NCBI GenBank assembly: GCA_021804525.1
Contig: JAJZHJ010000053.1
Span: forward strand, 1-7,910
Direction of reading: 5' to 3'
Origin: Bacteroidota bacterium
Lineage (GTDB): Bacteria; Bacteroidota; Bacteroidia; Bacteroidales; Paludibacteraceae
DNA length: 7,910 nucleotides
Below the pieces are notes generated by a model. It had not been told where the DNA came from and ran no database searches. It saw nothing but the letters and a program-made list of their open reading frames with translations. The position numbers and the translations under genes were made by a program. Shown piece by piece: positions 1 to 7,433 of this stretch; positions within the stretch are counted from its first letter, which is position 1; every line of letters begins with the position of its first letter.

Positions 1-84
1 ATATCGCCATGTCTTATAAGAGCCTGAATATCTGATTATAGAAAAAATCATTCATCAAAAAAGCTGTTTTTTCACATTTCCTCT

Positions 85-114
85 TTTGGGAACAACAAAA
101 AAATTGTACTTTTG
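85..114 (+). promoter_or_regulatory. Bacteroidetes-type promoter of the tRNA-Met gene
   Basis: TACTTTTG at 107-114 matches the Bacteroidetes -7 consensus TAnnTTTG exactly. A -33 box TTTG lies at 85-88, 18 nt upstream, close to the usual 19-21 nt spacing. Transcription would start around 120-122, just before the mature tRNA 5' end at 126. Confidence 0.75.
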
Positions 115-125
115 CAGCTCCAAAT

Positions 126-199
126 GGCGATTTAGCTCAGCTGGTTAGAGCGCATGATTCATAATCATGAGGTCCGGGGTTCAAGTCCCCGAGTCGCTA
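126..199 (+). tRNA. tRNA-Met (anticodon CAT), elongator type
   Basis: A full cloverleaf can be drawn: acceptor arm 126-132 with 192-198, D stem GCTC/GAGC at 135-138 and 148-151, anticodon stem CATGA/TCATG at 153-157 and 165-169 with loop TTCATAA (anticodon CAT at 160-162), and T arm 175-191 with a TTCAAGT loop. The discriminator is A199 and the 3' CCA is not fully encoded (CCT follows). The anticodon stem lacks the three G-C pairs of initiator tRNA, so this is the elongator, or possibly a tRNA-Ile whose CAT is modified to lysidine; sequence alone does not fully separate these, and I favour Met. The acceptor stem carries a G1-U72 and a U6-G67 wobble pair. Confidence 0.93.
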
Positions 200-209
200 C
201 CTTAAACAT

Positions 210-252
210 AAAGCACTTTTGAAAACACTTCATAAGTGCTTTTTCTTTTTTT
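210..252 (+). terminator. Intrinsic terminator after tRNA-Met
   Basis: AAAGCACTT at 210-218 pairs with AAGTGCTTT at 234-242 (9 bp), followed by a T-rich tract through 252. A second, smaller hairpin CACTT/AAGTG (226-230 with 234-238) uses the same 3' arm, so two folds compete, but both end before the T tract. Confidence 0.8.
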
Positions 253-319
253 GTCAACCTTTCCATGGATAACTTGCTCATTGACTGCTTAATTTGTATT
301 TTCATTAAACAAATTCAAT

Positions 320-1654
320 ATGACAACCATCTGCAACATTCCTTCCACTAAAGACAAAAAACGCGTAGTCATCATCGGAGGTGGCTTTGCCGGTTTGAAA
401 ATTGCCACCTTATTGGATTCACAATATTATCAAACGGTTCTACTCGATAAACGCAATTACCATCAATTTCAACCTTTGTTTTATCAAGTAGCCACTTCAG
501 GCTTAGAACCCAGCACCATCTCATTCCCATTTCGGAAGATATTTCAGAAGAAAAAAGATTTACATTTTCGCCTTTGTTCGGCTCAGGAAATTAATACGGA
601 GCTTGGATACGTGGAAACTACGATTGGCCGTATTCGATATGATTATTTGGTGATTGCAACCGGATGTGATACCAACTTTTTTGGCAATCAAGCTTTGAAG
701 GATGCTTCATTACCGCTTAAGACGACGACAGAAGCAATGGTGATGCGTAATCATATCATTTATTCGTTAGAATGTGCCACCAGCACTGACGATCGGGAAG
801 AACGCGAAAAATTGCTTAACTTTGTCATTGTCGGCGGAGGAGCTACCGGAGTGGAATTAGCAGGAGCCTTAGCAGAAATGCGAAAGTTTGTGCTGCCTAA
901 AGATTATCCTGACTTCAAAGTGCAACGTATGCAAATTCATTTAATCGATGGCGCTAATCGCCTCTTGGGAGTTTTTTCTGAAAAGACTTCAAAGGTGGCA
1001 TTCGATTATTTATCAAAAATGCACGTTAATATCACTCTCGGAGCCACCGTCAATTCCTACGAAAATGAAGTGGTGGCATTGAGCAACGGACAACAAATAC
1101 CAACAAAGAACATGTTTTGGGTAGCCGGTGTGAAAGCAAACAGCCTCGAAGGTTTCGACAAAGAACAATATGGTAGGGGAAATAGACTGATAGTGAACGA
1201 ATTTAATCAAGTCAACGGATTCAAAAACGTATTTGCTGTAGGTGATACTGCGTTAATGGCTTCATCCAAGTGGCCAAACGGACACCCGCAAGTGGCACAA
1301 CCTGCTATTCAACAGGGAGAAAATCTTGTCAATAACTTAAATCGGTTAGCAAAAAACAACAGTGCCTTTCGACCATTTAAATACAATGATAGAGGATCGT
1401 TAGCTACTATTGGTCGTAATACAGCCGTTGCCGAACTGCCTGCTGCCAAATTTTACGGTTTCTGGGCATGGATGCTATGGCTCTTTGTCCACCTTCGATC
1501 CATTGTTGGAGTAAAAAACAAACTCTTTACTTTTTTCAATTGGGTATGGAATTACATCACCTATGACCAATCGTTACGTTTATTACTGAAAGATGAAATA
1601 CCAGAAAGTGAAGGGAAAAAATGCGCCGACGAACTGACAACGCCTACCACTTAG
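320..1654 (+). CDS. ndh: Type II NADH:quinone oxidoreductase (NDH-2), FAD-dependent
   Basis: Single-subunit flavoenzyme that oxidises NADH and reduces membrane quinone without pumping ions; it acts on the inner face of the cytoplasmic membrane. The 444-residue protein has two Rossmann folds: the FAD site GGGFAG at residues 20-25 and the NADH site [12 protein letters not shown] around 171-182. The second FAD contact is AVGD near 306-309, and AQPAIQQ at 326-332 is the family's quinone-site motif. The C-terminal part (about 380-415) is rich in Trp, Phe and Leu ([11 protein letters not shown]), as expected for the amphipathic membrane-anchoring helices. Length fits the family (about 400-450). The start at 320 puts 15 residues before the first beta strand, which is normal. 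The promoter is not clear: TTAATTTG at 289-296 is one base off the -7 consensus. The end overlaps the next gene by 34 bp, suggesting cotranscription. Confidence 0.92.
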   Translation: MTTICNIPSTKDKKRVVIIGGGFAGLKIATLLDSQYYQTVLLDKRNYHQFQPLFYQVATSGLEPSTISFPFRKIFQKKKDLHFRLCSAQEINTELGYVETTIGRIRYDYLVIATGCDTNFFGNQALKDASLPLKTTTEAMVMRNHIIYSLECATSTDDREEREKLLNFVIVGGGATGVELAGALAEMRKFVLPKDYPDFKVQRMQIHLIDGANRLLGVFSEKTSKVAFDYLSKMHVNITLGATVNSYENEVVALSNGQQIPTKNMFWVAGVKANSLEGFDKEQYGRGNRLIVNEFNQVNGFKNVFAVGDTALMASSKWPNGHPQVAQPAIQQGENLVNNLNRLAKNNSAFRPFKYNDRGSLATIGRNTAVAELPAAKFYGFWAWMLWLFVHLRSIVGVKNKLFTFFNWVWNYITYDQSLRLLLKDEIPESEGKKCADELTTPTT

Positions 1655-2247
1655 CAGGCAATTTTACGCCAGACATAATGGAAGCTGGTTGTGATGAAGC
1701 CGGTCGAGGATGTTTAGCCGGACCTGTTTTTGCCTCCGCCGTCATTTTACCGAATGATTTTCAATGCTCTTCACTCAACGACTCAAAACAATTAAGCGAA
1801 AAGGTGCGTTATAAGTTACGTCCCATTATTGAACAAAACTCACTGGCGTGGGCGGTTGGTATCGTGACAGCCGAAGAAATTGACCATATCAATATTCTGA
1901 ATGCTTCGATCTTGGCCATGCACCGCGCTATCGAACAACTTAAGATAATCCCGCAACATCTTATCATCGACGGCAATCGCTTTCATCCCTACCCCAACAT
2001 TCCTCATCATTGCTTTGTGAAAGGTGACAGCCGTTTTCTCTCCATTGCCGCCGCATCCGTATTGGCAAAAACCTACCGTGACGATTTCATGATATCTTTG
2101 CATGAGGAGTACCCTGTTTATCACTGGATCAACAACAAAGGATATCCAACGAAAGAACACCAAGCAGCCATTCTACAACATGGAATCAGCCCGCATCACC
2201 GGATCACTTTTCACCTAATGGAGCAACAAACCAAGCTCGTGTTTTAA
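1621..2247 (+). CDS. rnhB: Ribonuclease HII
   Basis: Cuts the RNA strand of RNA-DNA hybrids and starts removal of single ribonucleotides left in DNA; cytoplasmic, metal-dependent. The family signature [14 protein letters not shown] begins at residue 23. The four carboxylates of the active site are visible: D25 and E26, D117 in IDGNR, and D136 in [15 protein letters not shown] and AKTYRDD are further conserved blocks. The 208-residue length fits the family. The start at 1621 gives 19 residues before the first strand and overlaps ndh by 34 bp; the only other ATG, at 1678 (residue 20), would start three codons before the signature CDEAGRG and trim the N-terminus shorter than known homologues. 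The purine-rich GTGAAGGGAAAAA just before 1621 is compatible with initiation there. Most likely expressed from the ndh promoter by translational coupling. Confidence 0.94.
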   Translation: MRRRTDNAYHLAGNFTPDIMEAGCDEAGRGCLAGPVFASAVILPNDFQCSSLNDSKQLSEKVRYKLRPIIEQNSLAWAVGIVTAEEIDHINILNASILAMHRAIEQLKIIPQHLIIDGNRFHPYPNIPHHCFVKGDSRFLSIAAASVLAKTYRDDFMISLHEEYPVYHWINNKGYPTKEHQAAILQHGISPHHRITFHLMEQQTKLVF

Positions 2248-2261
2248 TGATTCCCATCACC

Positions 2262-2298
2262 TTTGCAAAAAGAAAAACAACAAATTTACGTATCTTTG
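2262..2298 (+). promoter_or_regulatory. Candidate Bacteroidetes promoter of the DPP IV gene
   Basis: TATCTTTG at 2291-2298 is a perfect TAnnTTTG -7 box, 20 bp before the ATG at 2318, implying a very short leader. The nearest upstream TTTG (2262-2265) is 25 nt away, longer than the usual 19-21, so the -33 element is weak or misassigned. Confidence 0.55.
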
Positions 2299-2317
2299 CC
2301 ACAGAAATTCATACATC

Positions 2318-4519
2318 ATGAAACTACTACCTACACTTTTCTCAGCTTTCTTTCTGGCGTTTGCTTCTCAGCTCACTTTCTCACAAACGCCTACCAACGA
2401 TGTTTTGTTGCATCAAATCATTAATGGTGATTTTAAACCAAAGCAAATTAAAGAATTGCGCTCAATGCAAAATGGCAATTATTTTACACAGCTCTGTGAT
2501 TCAGGCAAAGCAGTGGTGAAATATAGTTACCAAACAGGTAAAGCCATCGATACACTGTTCAACATTCGCACCGTTTTTCATTGCCCTATCAAATCGATCG
2601 AAGGCTATGAACTAGATTCAGCTGAAGATAAAATGCTGGTTTATAACAATGTGAACCGAACCTATCGCAGAGCATTCACAGCCAACTATTATGTTTACGA
2701 CGTGATGCGCAAAAACATGAAACCACTTTCGGATGGAGGACCACAAGAGTCGGCAACTTTTTCACCCGACGGGCGCATGGTAGTATTTGCCCGTAACAAT
2801 AACTTATATATCAATAAATTGGACTATGGCACCGAAGTACCCATCACAACCGACGGCGAAGATGGCAAAATCATTAATGGTATGCCCGACTGGATGTATG
2901 AGGAAGAATTCGATTGCACAAAAATGTTTGTGTGGTCGCCCGACAGCAAATTGGTCGCCTTTGTCAAAATAAATATAAGTAACGTGCAATCATACAGTTA
3001 TATCCGGTACGAAGGTGAAGATCCTTCCTTCCCTTCTTCGGCTGAATATCCAACCGTTATCTCTTTTAAATATCCAAAAGCCGGCACTCCAATCCCACAA
3101 GCCAGTGTGCAAGTGTACGATACTTATTACAAGACCATTCGCAAAATGAACGTTGGCAACGATTCAGATGTTTATATTCCTCGCATTCAATGGACAAGAA
3201 ACGTAAACGACTTGGCTATAGCAAAGTTTGATCGCGACCAAACCAAAATGCAGCTTTATTTTGCCAATCCCCGCTCCACCGTTTCACGTCTTATTATGAC
3301 CGACAAAAGCAATACCTATGTCGATTACCGCAACCTCAACTACCTTACTTTCACACCCGATGGGAAGCAATTTGTTTATGTGAACGAAAAGGATGGTTAT
3401 CGTCATGCCTACTTATACACCATCACCGGCATTTTAGAGAAAGACCTTACTAAAGGCAATTGGGATATTACCGATTTCTATGGTTACGATGCAGCCAAAC
3501 ATATCGCTTATTTCCAAGCTGCTGAATCATCACCTTTAGTGCGTGATATCTACTCAATGGATGCAAAAGGGTTTCAAAAACGATTCTCAGACGGGAAAGG
3601 TACCCATGCTGCCACGTTCAGTAACAACTATGTCTATTTTATTGATCAGACATCCTCGCTTAACACTCCCGATCAATACACACTTTGTTCGACGGAGGGA
3701 AAAATCCGGCGTCCATTAGAAATGAATGAAGCATTAATAGCTAAAGTCAATCAATTGCAATTGCCGCACAAAGAATTTTTCACGTGCAAGGGAGCTGACG
3801 GTACGTTACTGAATGGATGGATGTTGAAACCTGTTGGCTTTACGAATACAACAAAATATCCCGTGGTCATGGTGCAGTACAGTGGCCCCGATTCGCAGGA
3901 AGCAGGTGATTCATGGACATTTGACTGGGAATATGTGTTGTCTCAAAAAGGATATATCGTAGCGTGTGTCGATGGACGTGGCACTGCCGCCAGAGGAGTG
4001 GCTTTCCGTAAATGTACTTACGAGTATTTAGGGAAAAAAGAGTCGGACGATCAGGTAGCTGTTGCACGCTATTTAGGCACCTTGCCTTATGTCGATAGCC
4101 ATCGCATTGGCATTTGGGGTTGGAGTTACGGAGGATTTATGACGTTGATGTGCATGACAAATGGCAGCAAGGTATTCAAAGCCGGTGTTGCCGTAGCACC
4201 GGTAACCGATTGGAAATTTTATGATGCCGCTTACACGGAACGTTACATGAAAACTCCACAAGAGAATGCTGCCGGCTATGCTGCTTGCTCCCCGTTAGAA
4301 CATGCTGCCGACTTACACGGAAAACTGCTGATCATTCATGGTTTAGCCGATGATAATGTACACCCGCAAAACACCTTTGAATTTACTGAAAGATTGGTGC
4401 AAGCCAACAAACAATTTGAGATGCAAATTTATACCAATCGCAATCACAGCATTTTCGGAGGAAACACACGCTACCATCTCTTCCAACGCATGATCGACTT
4501 TTTAGATAAGAATCTCTAA
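2318..4519 (+). CDS. Secreted dipeptidyl peptidase IV-type serine peptidase (family S9B)
   Basis: Removes N-terminal dipeptides, mostly Xaa-Pro, from peptides; expected in the periplasm. Residues 1-23 form a signal peptide (charged MK, then a hydrophobic run ending near TFSQ) with no lipobox cysteine. Residues about 50-480 are the beta-propeller domain, containing the glutamate motif WMYEEEF (E195-E197) that anchors the substrate N-terminus in DPP IV. Residues about 490-733 are the alpha/beta hydrolase: oxyanion tyrosine Y521 in VQYSGPDSQ, nucleophile S603 in GWSYGGF, D678 in GLADDNVH and H710 in NRNHS complete the triad. At 733 residues it matches bacterial DPP IV (about 720-740). All catalytic residues are present, so it should be active. 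The related prolyl tripeptidyl peptidase of the same family is the main alternative; the triple Glu favours DPP IV. It has its own promoter and a strong terminator, so it is probably monocistronic. Confidence 0.9.
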   Translation: MKLLPTLFSAFFLAFASQLTFSQTPTNDVLLHQIINGDFKPKQIKELRSMQNGNYFTQLCDSGKAVVKYSYQTGKAIDTLFNIRTVFHCPIKSIEGYELDSAEDKMLVYNNVNRTYRRAFTANYYVYDVMRKNMKPLSDGGPQESATFSPDGRMVVFARNNNLYINKLDYGTEVPITTDGEDGKIINGMPDWMYEEEFDCTKMFVWSPDSKLVAFVKINISNVQSYSYIRYEGEDPSFPSSAEYPTVISFKYPKAGTPIPQASVQVYDTYYKTIRKMNVGNDSDVYIPRIQWTRNVNDLAIAKFDRDQTKMQLYFANPRSTVSRLIMTDKSNTYVDYRNLNYLTFTPDGKQFVYVNEKDGYRHAYLYTITGILEKDLTKGNWDITDFYGYDAAKHIAYFQAAESSPLVRDIYSMDAKGFQKRFSDGKGTHAATFSNNYVYFIDQTSSLNTPDQYTLCSTEGKIRRPLEMNEALIAKVNQLQLPHKEFFTCKGADGTLLNGWMLKPVGFTNTTKYPVVMVQYSGPDSQEAGDSWTFDWEYVLSQKGYIVACVDGRGTAARGVAFRKCTYEYLGKKESDDQVAVARYLGTLPYVDSHRIGIWGWSYGGFMTLMCMTNGSKVFKAGVAVAPVTDWKFYDAAYTERYMKTPQENAAGYAACSPLEHAADLHGKLLIIHGLADDNVHPQNTFEFTERLVQANKQFEMQIYTNRNHSIFGGNTRYHLFQRMIDFLDKNL

Positions 4520-4523
4520 CCAG

Positions 4524-4556
4524 AAAGCCCTTTCTCCTCAACGAAAGGGCTTTTTT
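4524..4556 (+). terminator. Strong intrinsic terminator after the DPP IV gene
   Basis: AAAGCCCTTTC at 4524-4534 pairs perfectly with GAAAGGGCTTT at 4543-4553 (11 bp, 8-nt loop), and the stem runs into a T tract 4551-4556. It starts 4 bases after the stop codon. Confidence 0.92.
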
Positions 4557-4655
4557 ATGTTGTTTTAATACAAAAATAAAAGATGATATTGCTGCATATC
4601 TGAAAACAAAAACTCAAATCATCGAAAAAACAACGCAACAAAATGCAAGAAAAAT

Positions 4656-4686
4656 CGTACGGTACAAAATAAAAAATGTACCTTTG
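4656..4686 (+). promoter_or_regulatory. Candidate serC operon promoter with overlapping GTAC repeats
   Basis: TACCTTTG at 4679-4686 is a perfect TAnnTTTG -7 box. No TTTG sits at the expected -33 position. Instead there is a palindrome CGTACG (4656-4661) overlapping GGTAC (4661-4665), and the latter forms an inverted repeat with GTACC (4678-4682) across 12 A/T-rich bases; the right arm lies inside the -7 box. This could be an operator, but the arms are only 5 bp. A start near 4693 would give a 5' leader of about 130 nt. The rest of the 4557-4823 gap is A-rich with no open reading frame of note. Confidence 0.45.
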
Positions 4687-4748
4687 AACAAAGAAAGAAT
4701 AGGTGAACAACATAGTAATAATCAACAATAAATCAACAAAATAAAAGT

Positions 4749-4791
4749 TCTTTTCTATTTTCGGATATCACATTCGGAAAAGAGAAAAAGA
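4749..4791 (+). other. Pyrimidine/purine hairpin in the serC leader
   Basis: A pyrimidine-rich arm (4749-4762) can pair with a purine-rich arm (4777-4791) over 13 bp with one bulged A and one A-G mismatch, leaving a 14-nt loop. TTCGGA occurs twice, once at the end of the left arm (from 4760) and again at 4773. No T tract follows, so it is not an intrinsic terminator. The base composition is low complexity, so chance pairing is possible. It lies 33-75 nt before the serC start codon. Confidence 0.35.
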
Positions 4792-4823
4792 GAAATTATT
4801 CACTAAATCAACTTGATATTTTT

Positions 4824-5891
4824 ATGAAGAAACACAATTTCAACGCCGGACCATCTATTTTGCCGCAAAGCACCATTGAAAATACGGCGAAAGCCATTCT
4901 TGATTTTGACGGTATCGGACTTTCCATCATGGAAATCAGTCACCGTTCCAAAGAGTTTCAAGCTGTCATGGACGAAGCTGTCGCTTTGTTCAAAGAGCTT
5001 CTCTCCATTCCCGAAGGTTATTCCGTCCTATTCTTGGGAAGTGGTGCCAGCATGCAATTCGCTATGGTACCATTCAACCTCTTAGAAAAAAAAGCAGCTT
5101 ATCTGAACACCGGTACGTGGGCTTCAAAAGCTTTGAAAGAGGCTAAACTCTTTGGCGAAGTGGTTGAAGTAGCTTCTTCAAAAGAGGCCAATTTCAATTA
5201 TATCCCGAAGCAGTACACCATTCCTGCCGACGCTGACTATTTTCACATCACGACCAACAACACCATCTTTGGAACAGAATTGCATACCGATCTCGATTCT
5301 CCTGTTCCATTGGTTGCTGACATGTCGTCCGATATCTTTTCACGCGTAATTGATGTTTCTAAATACACGCTCATTTACGGAGGCGCACAGAAAAATCTTG
5401 CACCTGCAGGACTTGCCTTTGTCATTGTGAAAGACGCCGCTTTAGGCAAAGTTTCACGTCCAATCCCCACCATGCTCGACTACCGCGTCCACGCTAAAGA
5501 AGGTTCCATGTTTAACACACCACCTGTCGTGCCCATCTATGCTGCCTTACAGACCCTGAAGTGGATGAAAGAACTGGGAGGTATCCCTGCATTGGAAAAA
5601 ATCAACAAGGAAAAGGCAGCGTTGTTGTATAACGAAATTGATCGCAACAAACTTTTCAAAGGAACAGCAGCAGTAGAAGATCGTTCTTTAATGAATATTT
5701 GCTTCGTCATGAACAACGAATACAAAGAACTGGAAGACGAGTTTGGTAAATTTGCTGCTTCAAAAGGAATGATTGGTATCAAAGGTCACCGTTCCGTCGG
5801 CGGATTCCGCGCTTCCACGTATAATGCAATGCCAAAAGAAAGCATTCAGGCACTTGTTGATGTGATGAAAGAATTTGAGAAGATGCATTAA
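4824..5891 (+). CDS. serC: Phosphoserine aminotransferase
   Basis: PLP enzyme that transfers the amino group of glutamate to 3-phosphohydroxypyruvate, giving O-phospho-L-serine (second step of serine synthesis); in organisms using the PdxB route it also serves vitamin B6 synthesis. Cytoplasmic, normally a homodimer. The 355-residue protein begins with the family N-terminus FNAGPSILP (residues 6-14). GSGASMQF near 72-79 and NTGTWASKA around 95-103 contact the cofactor phosphate and ring, D166 in ADMSSD pairs with the pyridine nitrogen, and K190 in [12 protein letters not shown] forms the Schiff base. [11 protein letters not shown] (H322, R323) near the C-terminus binds the substrate phosphate. 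Length equals the family norm (about 360). The ATG at 4824 is the only start that keeps the conserved N-terminus. It is the first gene of a unit with serA and ridA. Confidence 0.96.
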   Translation: MKKHNFNAGPSILPQSTIENTAKAILDFDGIGLSIMEISHRSKEFQAVMDEAVALFKELLSIPEGYSVLFLGSGASMQFAMVPFNLLEKKAAYLNTGTWASKALKEAKLFGEVVEVASSKEANFNYIPKQYTIPADADYFHITTNNTIFGTELHTDLDSPVPLVADMSSDIFSRVIDVSKYTLIYGGAQKNLAPAGLAFVIVKDAALGKVSRPIPTMLDYRVHAKEGSMFNTPPVVPIYAALQTLKWMKELGGIPALEKINKEKAALLYNEIDRNKLFKGTAAVEDRSLMNICFVMNNEYKELEDEFGKFAASKGMIGIKGHRSVGGFRASTYNAMPKESIQALVDVMKEFEKMH

Positions 5892-5970
5892 TACTACTTC
5901 GTATTTTACTTCCTTGTAACCATGGCTTCAAGTAACACCATGATAGCAAGGAAGTAAAACCACGTAGTAT
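5891..5970. repeat. 80-nt imperfect palindrome between serC and serA
   Basis: Three nested stems: ATACTAC (5891-5897) with GTAGTAT (5964-5970); TTTTACTTCCTTG (5904-5916) with CAAGGAAGTAAAA (5947-5959), 13 perfect base pairs; and CATGG (5921-5925) with CCATG (5938-5942). It begins at the last base of the serC stop codon. No T tract follows on either strand, so it is not a simple terminator. TTACTT (5906-5911) could instead pair with AAGTAA (5930-5935), a competing but weaker fold. It could be an intergenic REP- or MITE-like repeat, or an RNA element that tunes serC versus serA transcript levels; a second copy elsewhere in the genome would decide. The remaining bases to 6062 show no promoter box. 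Confidence 0.8.
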
Positions 5971-6062
5971 ATCTGTCACGATAAACTGACTTTTACACAA
6001 AAATCACCTACAAAAAAAGTGGCATGTGAGTTTTTCGATCTCAAACCATAAATTATTTACAG

Positions 6063-6983
6063 ATGAAAATTCTTGTAGCAACCGAAAAACCGTTTGCAAA
6101 AGCTGCAACGGACGGCATCAAAAAAATTACAGATAAAGCCGGCTATGAATTGGTTTTATTAGAGAAATACACCGATGTAAACGAGCTTTACACAGCTGTG
6201 GCTGATGTCGATGCATTGATTGTGCGTTCAGACAAAGTTACACAGGAAGTGATCGATGCAGCTAAAAAACTGAAGATTGTTGTTCGCGCAGGTGCCGGAT
6301 ACGATAATCTCGATCTGAAAGCATGTTCTGCACGGGGGATAGTCGCTATGAACACTCCCGGGCAAAACTCCAATGCTGTGGCCGAATTAGCTCTCGGAAT
6401 GATGGTTTTCATGGCACGCAACAGCTTTCAACCCGGTACAGGCACCGAATTGAAAGGAAAGAAAGTCGGTATCCATGCCTATGGTAATGTGGGCAAATTA
6501 GTCGCTCACCTGGCCAAAAGCTTCGGCATGGAAGTCTTTGCCTTCGATCCTTTTGTTCCTGCTGCCGAAATAGAGAAAGAAGGTATTCACGTAGCGTCTT
6601 CCATCGAAGAACTTTACAACACTTGCCACTACGTTTCATTACACATACCGGCTACCCCCGAAACTAAACAGTCTATTAATTACAACCTACTGACAAAAAT
6701 GCCCAAAGGTGGCTGCTTAGTCAACACGGCTCGTAAGGAAGTGATTCACGAAACTGAATTGATGAAAGCTCTCGACGAACGTACGGATTTGAAATACATC
6801 ACCGACATTCTACCCGACAATCATGCAGAAATGGTTAGTAAATATGGCACTCGCTATTTCTCCACAGCTAAAAAAATGGGCGCCGAAACTGCCGAAGCCA
6901 ATATCAATGCAGGGTTAGCTGCCGCCAATCAGATCGTTGATTTCTTAACCAATGGGGTAACAAAATTTCAAGTCAATAAGTAA
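6063..6983 (+). CDS. serA: D-3-phosphoglycerate dehydrogenase, short form without ACT domain
   Basis: Oxidises 3-phosphoglycerate to 3-phosphohydroxypyruvate with NAD, the first step of serine synthesis, feeding SerC encoded just upstream. At 306 residues it has only the substrate-binding part (about 1-90 and 270-306) and the NAD-binding part (about 95-265), with no regulatory ACT domain, so feedback inhibition by serine through that domain is not expected. RAGAGYDN near 76-83 binds substrate. The dinucleotide loop reads HAYGNVG (138-144), with Ala139 where the first Gly of GxGxxG usually stands; D162 at the end of the next strand indicates NAD preference. Catalytic R224 lies in NTARKE. The usual catalytic His position is Lys (KKMGA, K271) and the usual Glu is probably N253, the pattern of the lysine-type short enzymes known from Bacteroides and Entamoeba. 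No promoter is evident in the 171-bp gap, so it is probably read from the serC promoter. Confidence 0.93.
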   Translation: MKILVATEKPFAKAATDGIKKITDKAGYELVLLEKYTDVNELYTAVADVDALIVRSDKVTQEVIDAAKKLKIVVRAGAGYDNLDLKACSARGIVAMNTPGQNSNAVAELALGMMVFMARNSFQPGTGTELKGKKVGIHAYGNVGKLVAHLAKSFGMEVFAFDPFVPAAEIEKEGIHVASSIEELYNTCHYVSLHIPATPETKQSINYNLLTKMPKGGCLVNTARKEVIHETELMKALDERTDLKYITDILPDNHAEMVSKYGTRYFSTAKKMGAETAEANINAGLAAANQIVDFLTNGVTKFQVNK

Positions 6984-7022
6984 GAAGTTGCTGAAGATAA
7001 GAAAACAGAAACAACAAACTTT

Positions 7023-7400
7023 ATGAAACGAATTATTTCAACTCCTAACGCACCCGCTGCTATTGGTCCTTACAGTCAGGCAGTGGAAGTCAACAACACG
7101 CTCTACCTGTCAGGGCAAATACCCATTGATCCGTCCACAGGAACGATTGTGGAAGGTGGTATTATTGAACAGACACACCAGGTTCTTCGCAACATTCAGG
7201 CCATTCTTGATGCAGCTGGCTATGCTGTTTCCGATGTGGCGAAGTCGACGGTTTATCTTGCCGATATGCAATACTTCGCCGAAGTCAATACAATCTACAA
7301 AACCTTTTATACTATTGATTTTCCGGCACGTTCCGCCTTTGCTGTCAAAGGACTTCCTTTAGGTGCTTTGGTGGAAATTGAAACCATTGCCGTTAAATAA
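7023..7400 (+). CDS. ridA: RidA family enamine/imine deaminase
   Basis: Hydrolyses reactive 2-aminoacrylate and related imines to keto acids and ammonia, protecting PLP enzymes from damage; cytoplasmic homotrimer. The 125-residue protein is one full RidA (YjgF/YER057c/UK114) domain: IGPYSQAV (Y17), LSGQIPID (S30), VNTIY (N89), FPARSAF (R103, the carboxylate-binding arginine) and VEIETIAV (E118). All residues of the active RidA subfamily are there, which favours true deaminase activity over the inactive Rid paralogues. The ATG at 7023 gives the standard N-terminus. It lies 39 bp after serA with no promoter or terminator between, so it is likely the third gene of the serine operon. This placement fits its job, since 2-aminoacrylate arises from serine dehydration. 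No clear intrinsic terminator follows; an intron relic begins about 30 bp downstream. Confidence 0.94.
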   Translation: MKRIISTPNAPAAIGPYSQAVEVNNTLYLSGQIPIDPSTGTIVEGGIIEQTHQVLRNIQAILDAAGYAVSDVAKSTVYLADMQYFAEVNTIYKTFYTIDFPARSAFAVKGLPLGALVEIETIAVK

Positions 7401-7433
7401 GTGTATTAAACAAGCAAGTAAGCCAACTGAGTT

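Noticed and set aside
57..72. Hairpin AAAAAA-GCTG-TTTTTT upstream of the tRNA promoter as a terminator of an upstream gene
   Set aside because: The stem is only A-T pairs and too weak; no coding region is seen before it in the window.
289..296. TTAATTTG as an ndh promoter -7 box
   Set aside because: One mismatch to TAnnTTTG and no TTTG at the right distance upstream; too weak to list as a feature.
1840..2163. 107-codon open frame on the minus strand inside rnhB
   Set aside because: Antisense to a well conserved gene, no recognisable motif, composition typical of a shadow frame.
4694..4823. Serine-sensing leader peptide before serC
   Set aside because: Short frames there are Asn/Ile/Lys-rich from AT-rich DNA, with no run of Ser codons and no terminator.
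5779..6000. 73-codon minus-strand frame crossing the serC end and the palindrome
   Set aside because: Half of it is antisense to conserved serC sequence and the rest is the palindrome; no family resemblance.
5971..6062. Separate promoter for serA
   Set aside because: No TAnnTTTG box is found between the palindrome and the serA start.
7063..7362. 99-codon plus-strand frame overlapping ridA
   Set aside because: It lies wholly inside ridA in another frame; ridA has the full set of family residues.
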